From: Homalodisca vitripennis
Lineage: Eukaryota; Arthropoda; Insecta; Hemiptera; Cicadellidae
Direction: 5' to 3'
DNA length: 64,000 bases
Assembly (NCBI RefSeq): GCF_021130785.1
Contig: NC_060211.1
Span: forward strand, 29,683,001 to 29,747,000
The notes under the pieces were generated by a model that was not told the origin of the DNA, did no database searches, and worked only from the letters and a program-made list of their open reading frames with translations. Positions within the stretch are counted from its first letter, which is position 1, and every line of letters starts with the position of its first letter. Of the stretch, positions 42,804-55,489 are shown piece by piece. Made by a program: the position numbers and the translations under genes.

Positions 42804-45800
42804 TCCGGAAACAGCGCAAAGGTCCTTAAAGGACTAGGTGCAATTTTCTAAGCTTCTTGTCCTAAGAAAACAAAAAAATTGTTAAATAAATCTTTTACAT
42901 TTTGGTTTCATACTATATTCATAACTATTTATCTTATTTTTTTCGTATCTAGTCGAAACACAATCTTGGAGATATTTCGGTATCCTTGTGAAATACCATG
43001 TTCAGAAAACAAATGTTAAAACTGAAACTGCAGTGCGTTTCATATGAAGTAGTTGGCAATAAATGATAATTTCCAACAGATTTTGCAATTACAGGTACAT
43101 CTCCTAGAGTATGTTTTCCGTGTCTTTGTTCTTTTCAGGTCGTAAGAGAATTGTATAAAGAACTATTCAACACTGTACAGTCGAATAACAGAGACTCGAA
43201 TCTGAGCAGGAACTAGATCCTTTATAAGGTACGATTTTTTTATTTCAAAAGGTGAAACGTTGGTGACATTTCAAAGTTAAATTAATAATGTCCAAGACTT
43301 CCTCGACTTCCGGTATAGGACGGTACGGTTCGCTTCGTTTCCGGAGGGGTTGGGGTGATTTCCTGCCGCTCGCTTCCGGTTTTGGATAATGACAGAGCAA
43401 CTATTGTTGTAATAAAGGGGCGTGTCGGTCGATGGCAGAATCGCATGCCCGGTGTGCCATGTACCGTTCGGCGTTGGGCACGAGGACATGTTGTGTGAGG
43501 ACTGTCGGTCCTAACAATCGTGGTTCCTCCCCTTCAAAGACTTCTAGTGAGGGGGGAGTTTAATTTAAAGCTTCAGTAACGAGATAAAGAGTAGGGTAGG
43601 TCATGGCTCACAAGCTGTTGTATTTGCTTTGTCAATATGTTCCAATCAGTGAGCATATTTTCCATTATACCCTGTCCGCGCTACATTTGGGTTGTGTGAA
43701 GCTGGCATCACCCATTCAAAAAATATTATGAAACACATTTCAGCCTTTTGTACATGATTGTTTAGCTATTATTTGAGTTTATAATCTCATCTGATTCTCT
43801 TAAGATGCTGCTAGCTCTAGCGACAGTCGATCAAAGCAGACGATTCCAGATAAGAATGCATTTTTTACAATTTAAATACTCCAAATGTCATACAGGTATA
43901 TCATTCTTTCAGAGAGAATGGCATATTTCTAATTCCAAAATATACAAAATTAATATTTTTCCGTAACATTTTAAACATGGTGGAAAAATGTACTTATGTT
44001 TCTCAAAATAAAAAATATGTCACTCCCTCTGGTCATATTTCACATACGTACTTACTGTAAAAATTTGAAATCCTTACCATGAGACATTTTCCATTGGGCC
44101 TGATTATAAAAAGATCCAAAATGACTACTTCAAATGTCTATAATTTCTCGTGAAGTAACCAAACCTTTTTTTGTATTTTTTCTGTCTTCAGGAAGGGTCC
44201 GTTGAAGGATTATGACTATTATATTTAAAAAATGTTACTCAACTCAAAATCAATTGCACCATTTTAAATCCACTGAGACTCGCAGCATGATTCGATTTTG
44301 AGAACTTTTATTAGATTTTGAGAACCAGTTGAAACTACAAGTAATCGATTCAAATCGGACTTTTGGCTTTCCAAGTCTACACCAACCCCTTTGATTACAA
44401 GAAGCCTTGTCCAGGGTATCCTCACATGCTATGGAATTTGGCATTCAAACCTCGATTACAGTAGTCACCCTGTGTGGCCAAGATCGGAATCTCTGTAGTT
44501 CGAACCCTACGTAAAAGTACTTGACTTCCTTGCTTGCCATCAATCAAGTATGGATTCTATTTCACTCAGTAAATAATTCAATTTCCATTCAAATTCACAT
44601 TTGAGTCTCGTTTGGATAATTATGATCTTAGTTGTTTAGAAATTGAAATCAAAAGTCTATCTGTATTTACTTACAGGGGGGCTTGGACAATATTAAGAAC
44701 AGTTATTATGTGTATTTTTGGTTTGATAGGTTTACCAATCTTAATAATGAAAGTATTAATATTCAATAACTCTCTTGCAGTCGAAATCTGAATTATGTTT
44801 ACCTGTAAGGTTTCCTTTGATGACTGTAGCGAATATTTGTAAGATTCTCGGACACTCTGGAATCAAAAGGAGTGCAAGCTAGTATTGTTACATTACTCCT
44901 GCAGGCAGTATGGATCTAAATATACATTCCCATCTGTGTTACAATGCCTTGTAACGGATTCCTTGGTTAAAAGAAAACTAAAGTAACTCGTCACTCTAGT
45001 TGTTAGCAACATAGAATGTGGTCAACAAAGACACTTCAAAGACCACAGAAGTCTCACTGGAACACAGCTCACAGCGCTACCACACGGCCAGAGCTAAAAA
45101 CTACCATTTATTGAGTGCAACACTAGCGAATTCTGTTTACTGACTATAATACTAACCTCAGTGAGGCCTTTTTAGTTTCTCCATAGTCTCAAGATCCCCA
45201 GAGGTTTTAAGTGACTCTCGCAGCCTACCTGCCGTCACATTAATTTGTTTTGATGACACACAGGCTTTAATCAGCAAACTGCTAATGTTTACATTGTTTA
45301 TTTGAGTAGGTTTGATTGTCTCTGGTCTAGGCCTACTGACCAGATGTAAATTCCTACGGTAGCATTGTTTTAAAGAAACCTCACCGCTGACATGTTTTAT
45401 TCAAAGTCATTGAAATACGGCTAACAAAAGGACTGAATGGACTTGTCGGTGGAATGTAATTAATTGTTTTAATGCCCGGTTCTGCTCTGCGGCAGTAGCA
45501 CGAGCTGAGGCTGTAGTGGCAGCCCTGACTGACGACTCCCAGTAGCTCCATATGGCTCGGCAACCGGTCCAGATTCCTCTCCTCTTGCTTCTGTAGTCTG
45601 TCGGCACATTAGTGATTGTCCTTATAGAGAAGGAAATAATCACCAGCTTGTTCTGTCTTGTATCACTGGCGCCCAGCTTTCTGCCGACTCACTATGTGCT
45701 GGACAGTTTATCGCCTAGACATTGGAAATCGTTTGCATCGTTAAGTTGATTCGAGCTATTCAACCCATCATCGAATATTTATGTCTTGTACAGGACCGGT

Positions 45801-47229
45801 TTTTGTCATACAAGGATCGAAGTGCTTTTCTGACCTTTGTAAAACGTAAAGGTTCAAAGATATTTGTATTGACAGATATGCAGAATAGTACCCTTTATGG
45901 GCACTAATTTCGATACTCTCCTAACTTGTTTGATTCTGTATTTAACCCACACAAATCCAAGAACTAGAAGACTGCTCCAGCTACTCTAAGGAGTTCCTCA
46001 CTGAAGCAATGTTTGAAGTATGGGAACTTACGAGCATAGTCCAACTACACCCTATCGTTTTCTAACACTAAATAACGACCTTCATCTAAAGGGATTTTAA
46101 GAAAAATCCATGTATTAAAATCATAATATCTGTGTTTAATCATTGAGTGTTTTATGGTGGGTTTTCAATGTAAATTAGAGCGAGGAGGCAATGTAATTGT
46201 CATCGCATCATTTAATTTGGTATTGAACAGTTTGATAAGAACTAGGAAGAGTGAAGTGTATTACTTAAAGGTCAAAGACTATAAATGACTTTTCTTACGG
46301 GAGAAGCAATCATTAGGTGCACATATTTGGCACCACAGCAAGAAAGACTCAAACATAGAATTTGAAAAGTGAAAGAGTTCCAGTAAGATTTCATACCACC
46401 ATCTATTTACAGTTACAATGGTAAAATCAACCATATTTATTGATAGGAAAGGTTTCACCCTCAAGGCCACAAATACACTTGTAGACTCTGATGACATTTA
46501 GTAAGTAAAGCCAGTAAGGATATGAAATAGTACTGGAACTTAGGATTGGTTACTCTGGAGATTGGAGTTACCGTTAACTAAAAGGTCATCTAATACTATG
46601 GCAAAGACGGTTGGAGAAAATATTGGTTCGATTCACTGGAGGAAATTCATGAAAATTTAAATGAAGAGTAATGACAAGTTCTTTACTCAGGATCACTTCC
46701 TTATTTCCTTTACTTTCGCTTTACTTTGGCGCTGTAAAAGAAGTTTTTATGAACAATTCTGCATATAAAAGTAACAAAATATAGTTTACCTTAATCTACT
46801 TCATGCAGTGAACAAGCAGATGCCACAATTATCTTGATGCAAGTTACGATTAAATGGATCACTTGCAGATTAACATGAAAATGGAACGAACGTCAACGAG
46901 GGGAAACACACCTGTCTCTAAAACATCCTCGTAACTTAATAAAATAATGTTAAGAGAATCAGGAAAATCTACTAGCCAATAGTGAAAACAAATATAACTT
47001 ACTCAGATAATGATCTTAAAAATAAGTACATTTAAGTTAAGCAATGCTAATATTCCAGATAGTTTAGTAGTAAAGTTTGAGATGTTCGTCCCACAAGATG
47101 TCGATGTCTTGGTGTTCGTAATTCTTGGATGTGTTACTAGAGAATCCTGGTGCTTCTGAGAATCCTGAAGAAATTATTATTTGAACAAGTGAATAAGAAA
47201 TTGTAGCAATTTAACATAGCATTTTAAAA
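42804..47229. other. Long stretch without recognised gene
   Basis: A CpG-rich patch at about 43310-43500 (repeated CTTCCGGT/TTCGCTTCG motifs), a short A-box/B-box-like pair near 44475-44515 (TGGCCAAGATCGG, AGTTCGAACCC) too close together for a tRNA, and a moderately GC-rich patch at 45470-45720. No inverted termini or arrays were seen. ORFs of 60-78 codons lack families. Confidence 0.45.
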
Positions 47230-47285
47230 TACAACAACCATTCTTGGTTCAAGGATTCAATAAATGTGATTGATTGATGATCTGT
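47230..47285 (+). mobile_element. Possible retroelement 3' end
   Basis: TTCAATAAATGTGATTGATT then GATGA is an AATAAA-plus-short-tandem tail, similar in style to those at 15358 and 31560. No coding portion found. Confidence 0.35.
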
Positions 47286-48714
47286 GCAGATCTTGTTCCA
47301 GATATCCCTTTAAGATGTTCCATCTGTTATAAATATTTAGTACAGCATTGCTCACATGTAATTGTATTAGCTTTTCCTTGATTTGTTTTTTAGATTCAAG
47401 TAAACTGAATGTTTATAGTTAACTTATGTATCTAATAAAACTTATCTTCTAGGTTTTTACTACAGTCCTTGTTTCATTTCTCATGTCACCATGTAAATTG
47501 GAGTGCCCGTATCCAATGTCAGCCAAATAGTCTTTAACAATCGTCCAGAAGTCATATTCGGATAGGCAAAAACTTATTCTTAGAGGCCGGGTTCGGGATA
47601 ATTTGCCGATGTTATAGTACCGACAAAAACTGCTCTAACCAGTTCCTTATTCTTTACTCAAAAGTGCTGACATGATCAACTATTCAACTCAGCTGAGCGA
47701 AACAATGCTTGTAAAGATTTATTTAATCTGTAGATTTTACTTGTCTAATGTATAACGCACAATCAATGGCAAAGATAACCCAACTTTCCACTTTGATCAA
47801 TCTGACAGTTGTTCTGAAAATCGGAATAATATGTATACAGTTTCAAATCAATTTTATTTTTATTTTTAAGTTTGTAAGAGATTTTAAATCGTTGATTCTT
47901 ACTAGGTGCCAGATTACTACATTTTGTCACCAAAGCTTCTCTAGAATTAGTTCTATCGACCTAAAAGGTCCATTCGGTTTAATGCGTATAGAAAAACATG
48001 GGAAGTAACGCCTCACAAATCATAAGTAATCAAATATCGATTATCGTCAACCCTACCTACCCCAACTAGTATGAATCGTCAATATATACGATATAGAACA
48101 CTGACGAGTTTAAAATTTCACTCACAAGAGAAGGTCATTCCAAATTAATAGACTTCATCTAATTTTTATAGATTAATGTCATTATTAATATTTTGTCCAT
48201 TAGCAACTAATTTTCAGACTTACTTCTGAGAATCACACGTATTTTCCATCTTTAGACTCTGAGAGTACATGAAAAGATACATGCAAAGCCAAACAAACCC
48301 TTCCACTACAAATCAGCCCTATTACGTCACCCTGTGTCTGTCCCCAACCCTGATTATAATCTCACAGTAGCCGTTATAGACCCGCTCAGCATATTTCCGC
48401 GGCAACCCTCCTCTCCCCTCCTCTAATGGGCCAGATTTCATCCACTAATTACCCCAGCTCGTCTTATCTCGTGCCAGGGGTGTGTTCAAGTCCGGTTTGG
48501 AAAGAGCTGATCCACTTCTGGGTTGATTGAAAGTAATTTCCTTTCGAAAGAGTCGGGAAACGATTCTAACTTCCTAAATACTCAAAGTAATTCCAACAAT
48601 TTTCTGAAGGGTCGAATATATTTCCTGTTGTAATAATTATGATTAGTTATAGAACTCTAGGAACGTTTAAGTTGCATTCATTAAGTTGCAGATTATGCAT
48701 CATTACGGAACGAT
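47286..48714. other. No gene; GC-richer patch
   Basis: 48300-48545 is GC-richer, with CCACTAATTACCCCAGCTC and a TTATCTCGTGCC segment, and could be a conserved non-coding element. No other structure seen. Confidence 0.4.
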
Positions 48715-48724
48715 TTTATGAAGT

Positions 48725-49160
48725 GAAGGAAACAGGATTTTTCCGGACATTTGCCATCGTTCAGTGAAACAAGATATCAGTAACACTACGACGACAGTAT
48801 GTGGTTGGTCGGCGAATGCAGACCTATTGTGACCTGTATTCTGTAGCTCAGTTTTAATATTTTGAGTTGTGTTTAGTTTTTATTAAGTGCATGTTTTAGA
48901 GTTAGTGAAGTTGACACACAACATGGTGGGTTGTGATTCCTGACTTACCCGTCACAACGCTCTGGTATGATTTGTTCAATTTAACATAGTTTTGTAATTA
49001 TGTGTTAGGTTAGTTATTTACCTCAATAAGAGATTTAGATTGCAGATCTCGAAACGTAGTGTTACTGATTTTTTTGTATCACTGAACAGTAGCAAATGTT
49101 TGGGAAATCCTGTATCCTTCACAATCCTTCCATCGTCAAAAACAATGTTTAAACAAAGAA
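48725..49160 (+). mobile_element. Foldback element with full core and perfect 10-bp TSD
   Basis: Left end GAAGGAAACAGGATTTTTCC, GGACATTTGCCATCGTTCAG, AGTAACACTACG; core with GTGAAGTTGACACACAACAT; right arm GAAACGTAGTGTTACTGATT, CACTGAACAGTAGC, ATCCTGTATCCTTCACAATC; right outer part TTCCATCGTCAAAAACAATG through AAACAAAGAA. TTTATGAAGT occurs at 48715-48724 and 49161-49170, a perfect 10-bp direct repeat. No transposase frame is in the core. Confidence 0.92.
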
Positions 49161-49170
49161 TTTATGAAGT

Positions 49171-50704
49171 GAATGTTATTTTTATTCTCGTGCTTATCGA
49201 ATCCCGCAAAGACCTTGAACATATCCATTTATATCATCATATTCAAAGTGGAGCTTCCCATTGGGGGACCTTGGTTCGTTATCGTAGAGAGAACTTCTAA
49301 CAGTTGTAGACTATTTATGAACCGTTTCCGAGTCCGAGAGATTCTTACAACGTTAAGGCAACGTTAAGACATGTTAAGGTTGAGCTTGGGCAACAGTATA
49401 GCAAACTCTGACCGCTAGATCGCATGAGCATCATCGTTTCCTGTTTTCTGTGATAAGCAGTCCGCTGGCCCATTCCCCCTTTACTTCACTTCAAGTACCG
49501 GGAATCAGTTATCTGTCCTATCTGCTTATATTTCTCTCTCCCTTGATCTTCCTGAACCCTAGATCTGGCAGTTTCTAAAGTAGCAGGGTATAATATATCA
49601 ATATATACAGTATACACTTGACTTGTTATATATTATTTTATCAGGTTGAACGTACAAACGTAACATTTGTAAACACAACCTTCAAGTTTGGCAAAACAAT
49701 GCAAAGTAGTAAAATGTTAAAATTGGGTTTTAGAACTTTAAAAATAAAACACGAATAAAAACTTAGATATAACTAACCAATATTTTCCCAAATTGTGAAT
49801 GTCCGTCAACTTTAAAGCATAAGAGTTGGCGAAAAATGTAAATATAAAAAAACTTGTCAACTATTACGTAACATTGTGTCTGTGTATCGGTAAATTATTG
49901 AATTTGAACGGTGCAGTGTTGAATAATATACAGTAATATTGCGGAAATAGTGGTGAAATGTCGTCACTCTGAGATACATTACTGACTATCCCTGCTACTA
50001 ATGCTGTACAACACCAGGTGTAGTTTGCATTGACGGCTCTGGAATACACCGCTAATGGGGTCTATCTTTGGAAACAATGTTCATTTAGCCTCATGCTTTC
50101 TTCTTTGAGAATGTAGAATATTTTACATTTCTTTACATTCATATTAAACTTAACGTCAATGTAGCCCTGAAATCATTACAAAATGAACACAAATTTTGGA
50201 ACAGATGTTTCTGTTAGCTGCATCCCAAACTTAAGTGTTAGTGAGTCAGTACTCAGTGAGTGAGTCAGTCAATCAGTGAGTGAGTCAGTCAGTCAGTAGC
50301 CACGCCTAGATTTGTTGTGTTAACAAGTAAGCATTCACAAAATTATTTAAATTACAAAACTAACATTGAATAAAACAAGCCCAACAAATGCGTAAAAGAC
50401 GTGAGCGTAAAGGGCGCAAGGGAAGTAAGTCTGCTTGCATGTGTGACATGTGTTCTTTAATTAAAAGGATTGTAAGTGATGACGCAGCCCTCTCTGCAGC
50501 CCATTGTCCTCTCTCAGCCTAGAGAGGGTCTACGTGCTCTCAATCCCATCGCCACCAACCGCTCGAGAGGTAAACGAACAACCCCTCTCGTTGAAACAAA
50601 AGCGAGGAGAAGACCTTTCTTTAGAACTGTGGGATATACTACAGTTTAACTCATGCATTAGTTCAGATTCTCAACGCACAAGTCTAGAAAGTCCTTCCAC
50701 CACT
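49171..50704. other. No gene; GAGTCAGT simple repeat
   Basis: 50238-50298 holds repeated GTGAGTGAGTCAGTCA units, with several TGAGTCA heptamers. The rest shows only short ORFs. Confidence 0.5.
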
Positions 50705-51175
50705 GCAGTGTAGAACTAGATATTTCTTCGTTTTTGAAAATGAAACTCATTTGCCTCAGTGATAGCAAAAAAACTGTGAGTGAGCAATTTTTTCTTTACC
50801 TCCTGGTGTTTGACCCAATAGTGCCATTGGAAAAGTAGCTTCAGCGTAGTGTTGTTCAGCATTATCCAGAAAATAAAACCAGCTGTTCTTTAATTAGGCT
50901 ACCGATTGTTCTTTGGTCATTGATTGCTATACGAAATCATCTGGGCATGTGATCGAAAGCAAGAAAGAGGTCTAGAAATAAAGAGTCCCTGCAAAACTGC
51001 AGTGTGGAACTAGTAGTCTATCTGGGATATGGTTTCAAAACATCACAGATATTTCTTCGTTTTGGAAATAAAATATAAAATAAAACCCATTTGTCTCAGC
51101 CATAGCAAAAAAATTGAGCGTGAGCAATTTTTGCTTTACCTCCTGGCGTACGACCCAATAGTGGCCATCTGGAAT
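50705..51175. repeat. Diverged direct duplication, ~300-bp spacing
   Basis: GCAGTGTAGAACTAG (50704) and GCAGTGTGGAACTAG (50999) each lead to AGATATTTCTTCGTTTT, CTCAG-ATAGCAAAAAAA, GAGCAATTTTT-CTTTACCTC and GACCCAATAGTG. The second copy has a 39-bp insertion after the first block. Confidence 0.8.
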
Positions 51176-51397
51176 AGATATATCGGGCCGAAGCTCTAAT
51201 ACCCACCACAATCTAGAACTTCATAAACTTTGGATCAAATTCACTTGTTATCATCACTTTTTGCTTTGCTCTTGTACCACATTGGTCCTTTTCTCTTCAG
51301 TACTTTTTCAGAGATGTGTGGCCGTAGAAACCCAAATTTTAAGGCTAAAGAAGAATCGGTTTACTTACCAAAACGTTCAGTATCATTATAATTGTTT
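51176..51397. other. No feature recognised
   Basis: A 90-codon plus-strand ORF (51261-51533) begins here with a hydrophobic stretch but runs into the foldback element, so it is probably a chance ORF. Confidence 0.45.
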
Positions 51398-51949
51398 AGG
51401 AAACAGGATTTTTCCGGACATTTGCCACCGTTCAGTGAAACAAAAAATCAGTAACACTTCGTTTCGAGATCTGCAATCTGATCTCTTCTTCAGGTACATA
51501 ACTAACTTAATACATAATTACAAGCTAGGTTAAAATAAACAAATCATACCAAAGCGTTGTGGCACGCCTAAGTCAGGAATCACAACCACCATGTTGTGTG
51601 TCAACTTCACTAACTCTAAAACATTCACTTAATAAAAAACTATACACAACACTAATCATTAAAACTGAACTACAAAATACAGGTCACAATATGTCTGCAT
51701 TCGTCTACCAACAGTCGTAAGTGGTTGTGATCGTATGTTGGTGTGATGACACACAACATGGTGGTTGTGATTCCTGACAGGCGTGCCACAACGCTTTGGT
51801 ATGATTTTTTTTATTTTAACCTAGCTTGTAATTATGTATTAGGTTAGTTACTTACCTGAAAAAGAGATCAGATTGCAGATTTCGAAACGTAGTATTGCTG
51901 ATTTTTTGTTTCACTGAACGATGGCAAATGTCCGGAAAATCCTGTTTCT
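51398..51949. mobile_element. Long foldback element, inverted core
   Basis: AGGAAACAGGATTTTTCCGG at the left and CCGGAAAATCCTGTTTCTGC at the right are inverted, with the full set of family landmarks. The core contains CACAACCACCATGTTGTGTG and, 170 bp on, ACACAACATGGTGGTTGTGA, so the core itself folds back. The terminal outer segment and a TSD could not be recognised. Confidence 0.85.
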
Positions 51950-52487
51950 GCAACGAATTTTGATGTGGTGTGATCATGGTCTTTGCCGTATATCTCGGTG
52001 TTGTGGAACCCTACCCATGTTGTCTGGCCATCCGGAAGCAAGTCTGGGACAAGCTCAGTGGTCTGGATGGGTTTTAGTGTTCTGATAGTATGACGCGAGG
52101 CCGAGAGACAGGCCGGGTACTTGAACCTAGTTGAGAGGGGCCCGGATGTGGCCTACAGAGGCTCCGGTGTCAGGTGATACGGTCCGGCGACTGGACCCCC
52201 CCCCCTCCCCACGACTGTGAAAACTGGCTAAACATAATCTTACCAAACTCCCTTACGAAGATGCAGTTCTGCATTTAACATTCGTTACGAAATGCCGCTA
52301 CTGTTGATAGAACTGGTATTCATCAATACAAGAACATAAGAGAGTTTGATAACGAGTATATCAAATACCACTGAGATTGCGAAGTCTAGAACATCCTTAA
52401 ACATATTAATAACGACTATCAAACGATGCTAGATGAACCATTTACAAAAGGTTGATCTTTTTCCTAGAAGATCGAATCAAGAAAAGA
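51950..52487. other. GC-rich patch, no identified gene
   Basis: 52080-52215 is G/C-rich (GAGGCCGAGAGACAGGCCGG, GAGGGGCCCGGATGTGGCC, C-run at 52197). It may be the UTR of an unrecognised retroelement. No coherent frame is seen. Confidence 0.4.
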
Positions 52488-53350
52488 GGAATCTTCTTTG
52501 GTTGAAGACAGTTTCGATCAACTGAATCCAATTGATCATTGTTGCAGTTTGTTCTTTTAAATTCCATAGATCTTCAAAAAAATGAGTGCCCTAGCGTAGA
52601 TTTGTTGGTCGTATCAATGTATCTTTCTGTGTTCCATTAATACGAATCTGTTCCTTTGAAATATCTAATGTTCTCCCTTATTCTGCAAAATTTCCAAAAA
52701 AGAATCTCTTAAAAAGTACTACTATTTTTTCTTCAGAAAATGAAAGATGAGGGTTAAACTACTTAGCCTATGAAAGAGTGGGAAAGATCGATACAATAAA
52801 CAAGGAATCTTCTTCGGCTGAAGACATTTTCGATCAACTGAATCTGACGAATTCATTATCATTGTGCAGTTTGTTTTTTTGCATAGATCTTCAACAAATT
52901 GCAGTGCTCTAACTTAGATCAATTATCTTTGTGTGTTCCATTAATACCAATCTGTTCTTTTGAAATACCTATCAAATCTTCTCCCATATTTTACAGAATT
53001 TCCCTATGAACTTAGCCTTATCGATACAATAAACAAGGAATCTTCTTCGGTTGAAGACAGCTTCGATCAACTGAATCAGACGAAGTTCACGATCATTGTG
53101 CAGTTTGTTCTTTCACATAACATAGTTCTTTACAAGTTTGTAGTGCCATAACGTATATCTGTTTGTGGTATCAATTATCTTAGTGTGTTCCATTAATACG
53201 AATATGTTCCTTTGAAATATCCAATCTTCTCTCTTATTCTACATAATTTCCAAAAAAAGAAATCTCAAATAGAAAGTACTATTATTTTTTCCTCAAAAAA
53301 TGATAGATGAGGGTCAAATTACTTATAAAAGCGTGAGCATCAGCGTGTTA
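52488..53350. repeat. Three tandem copies of a ~310-bp unit, middle copy deleted
   Basis: GGAATCTTCTTTGGTTGAAG (52488), GGAATCTTCTTCGGCTGAAG (52804) and GGAATCTTCTTCGGTTGAAG (53037) start units of 316, 233 and ~310 bp. Shared blocks: TTCGATCAACTGAAT, TGTGTTCCATTAATAC and CTTTTGAAATA or TCCTTTGAAATAT. The middle unit lacks about 80 bp including the AAGTACTA-TATTTTTTC and GATGAGGGT part. Confidence 0.9.
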
Positions 53351-54030
53351 GATATTTCGTTTTGCTAGTCCTTGATTTTTCGTGTTACTTAGTATGGGAA
53401 GTGTAGATAACGCGTTACTCAACAATGATTCCAAGGGATTTATGACTTCTATTCATTCAATGCACTAAGATTTGAATATAACAACGCGTTAACATAAAAT
53501 AAATTCTTAGATTTTAGCCCACAACTAATCCATCACGACACTAGGTAGAATTTTTTAACCATTTTGAGAGATAAGCAAACCCATAATTATTGAAGGGATT
53601 TATTAAAGACAAATCTAATGAGGGTCTAGGATAATTAGAGCGTTGACAGATGAGCTGTCACGTCCAGAACGCGTTCATTGACAGATACATCAGGTCTTGT
53701 CCTCGAGGGCCCAGCAGGCGCGAATACATCAGCTCTAATAGGATCATTTACATATACTACAGCTCCTGTGCATTTCATTAATGGAAGTGGAAGAACTTCC
53801 TTTGTTGGGTTATCGTCCGTTGACTTGAATTTCAATCAGGATCAGATCCTTGTGCCCAGCATGAATGATCACTTAATAACACCATTAGGGTCTAGTCGGT
53901 TATTGTCGTGTTTCATTTATTTTATACCTTCGGCTTCTTCTTCTTATTCTATAGGGCGGCCTATTGACCATACACTTAAGCCTCAAGAGCCTTTTGCGCA
54001 CCCTGGAAGCACACCATGAGGCCTACCAGT
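53351..54030. other. No gene identified; overlapping ORFs
   Basis: Open frames on both strands at 53635-53835 (66 codons, minus) and 53678-54019 (113 codons, plus) overlap. The minus one (FKSTDDNPTKEVLPLPLMKC) lies directly downstream of the LINE fragment and could belong to its 3' UTR. Neither is recognised. Confidence 0.35.
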
Positions 54031-54262
54031 CTATGATTTCAGCAGTTCCACAAACCGGCGAAAACAACCTATCAGGTCCTCCTGGGGAAATTTACCACCC
54101 TTGCCCAGACTACCAAAGATGGCATACTGCTCCCTTGCTATTGTAGGAAAATCAAAGAGCAAGTGTTCGGCAGTTTCATCCTGCTCATCACACATTCTAC
54201 AGAGCGGATCCTCCTGAAGGATGCCGACTCCGTGAAGATGAGTATCTTCGGCTTTGTCACTT
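54031..54262 (-). pseudogene. C-terminal fragment of an I/R1-type LINE polyprotein, minus strand
   Basis: The minus-strand reading gives HLHGVGILQEDPLCRMCDEQ, then DETAEHLLFDFPTIAREQYA, IFGSLGKGGKFPQEDLIGCF and RRFVELLKS, with the stop at 54033-54031. The C-x2-C...H arrangement (LCRMC...AEHLLFDF, where the last Cys is replaced by Phe) is the zinc-finger-like end seen after the RNase H region of R1/I-type LINEs. All else is missing. Product: retrotransposon ORF2 tail, non-functional. Confidence 0.75.
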
Positions 54263-55489
54263 TGTTATTACATACTCCTTCCTTCAGTTAATTGGTTAAA
54301 TGTGTTATGCGTTATGGTGTGTAATAGTAGAAAATAAAAAACGTTCATTTTTAACGTTCACTTGTTAGCGCAGGTAATTAAGTGAGGTTACCACGCTCTG
54401 AGTAAATACCAAAAATAAAATCACATCCATCTGTTTATAAAGACAATTTACGTTCATTTTCAAGTACTTTTTTATTGTGCACCTTTCCCCCCAAAATCTG
54501 TTATATTTTCAAAAAAGAAACCTTCTCATAACCAATAACATGAAACACAACTGAAGTCAAAATTCGATTAAGCGTAAATAAATGTTTATATTGTCATTAT
54601 TAAATGGCGGAAATTTAAGAAATATAACATAACACTCTTTTGAATATGGAAAGTATTTCCCGTTATTTAATGAGCCAAATAGAAATATACAAAGAGAGTT
54701 TATTACTAAAAGGATTTATAGCCAAGGGTGAATTCGATGTTGATGCATGCCAATCAATAGGATTTGCTGAGTCATTGATGATTGTCTCTTGAAGCCTCTT
54801 CAGTCTAACTAACGGCTGTAAACATTTCTCTTCGTCTGATTGTTTGTTTGTCTGCATCACTTATAGCTGAATCACACGAGCTATAAACGTGAAATTTTGC
54901 ATGCAACTACAGCAAACCATGTTTCACAAAATGTGGTTTGGCGTACTAGTACCTTGTTTTAATCAAGAAAATAATGAGACTTTTTTGTTCTTACAGTTGT
55001 ATACTAATGTTGGATCTAAAAGTGAGATTTTGTTTGCATAATGAGGGCTATATTGTTCTCTCGGCATACGTAATGTATAATTTTACACAAAGGTGTGCAT
55101 ATTTTCAGTAATGTACTTCAATCAATACCTATGATCATTTAGTTGTCAAAATTCACAAGGCTACGTTCACCCAATAGAAGTCTCTGATACTATTGAAGCA
55201 TTTTGCATGCAACTTCACGTAGCCTCTTACACAACATTTGATCAGGCGTAATCTTCAATTAATCAATCAAGGTTTTATGCGGAGACACATGTATATGTAT
55301 AGAAAAATCAATGATTAGAGTTCAGAATTAAAAGTTTGTACATTCTCACCAAATTAGGATTACGCTTAAAAATACAATTCAACATTCATGTATCATACAT
55401 CCATTTGGCAATTTTCCACTACAGCGCCGAAGTCAATCTCCTGATTGGGTGATCTCCCAGTCAAATGCCAACAACTCGGTAACATTATA
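54263..55489. other. No gene recognised
   Basis: AT-rich. A segment at 54845-54935 (ATCACACGAGCTATAAACGT, GAAATTTTGCATGCAACTAC) and one at 55195-55215 (TTTTGCATGCAACTTCACG) share a motif, likely dispersed repeat scraps. Confidence 0.45.

Noticed and set aside
44475..44515. A-box/B-box-like pair (TGGCCAAGATCGG, AGTTCGAACCC) considered as a tRNA
   Set aside because: The boxes are only ~12 nt apart, leaving no room for an anticodon arm; at best a deleted SINE fragment.
53635..54019. Overlapping plus and minus ORFs of 66-113 codons considered as a gene
   Set aside because: Neither frame has a recognised family; the minus one lies directly after the stop of a LINE fragment and may be its 3' UTR.
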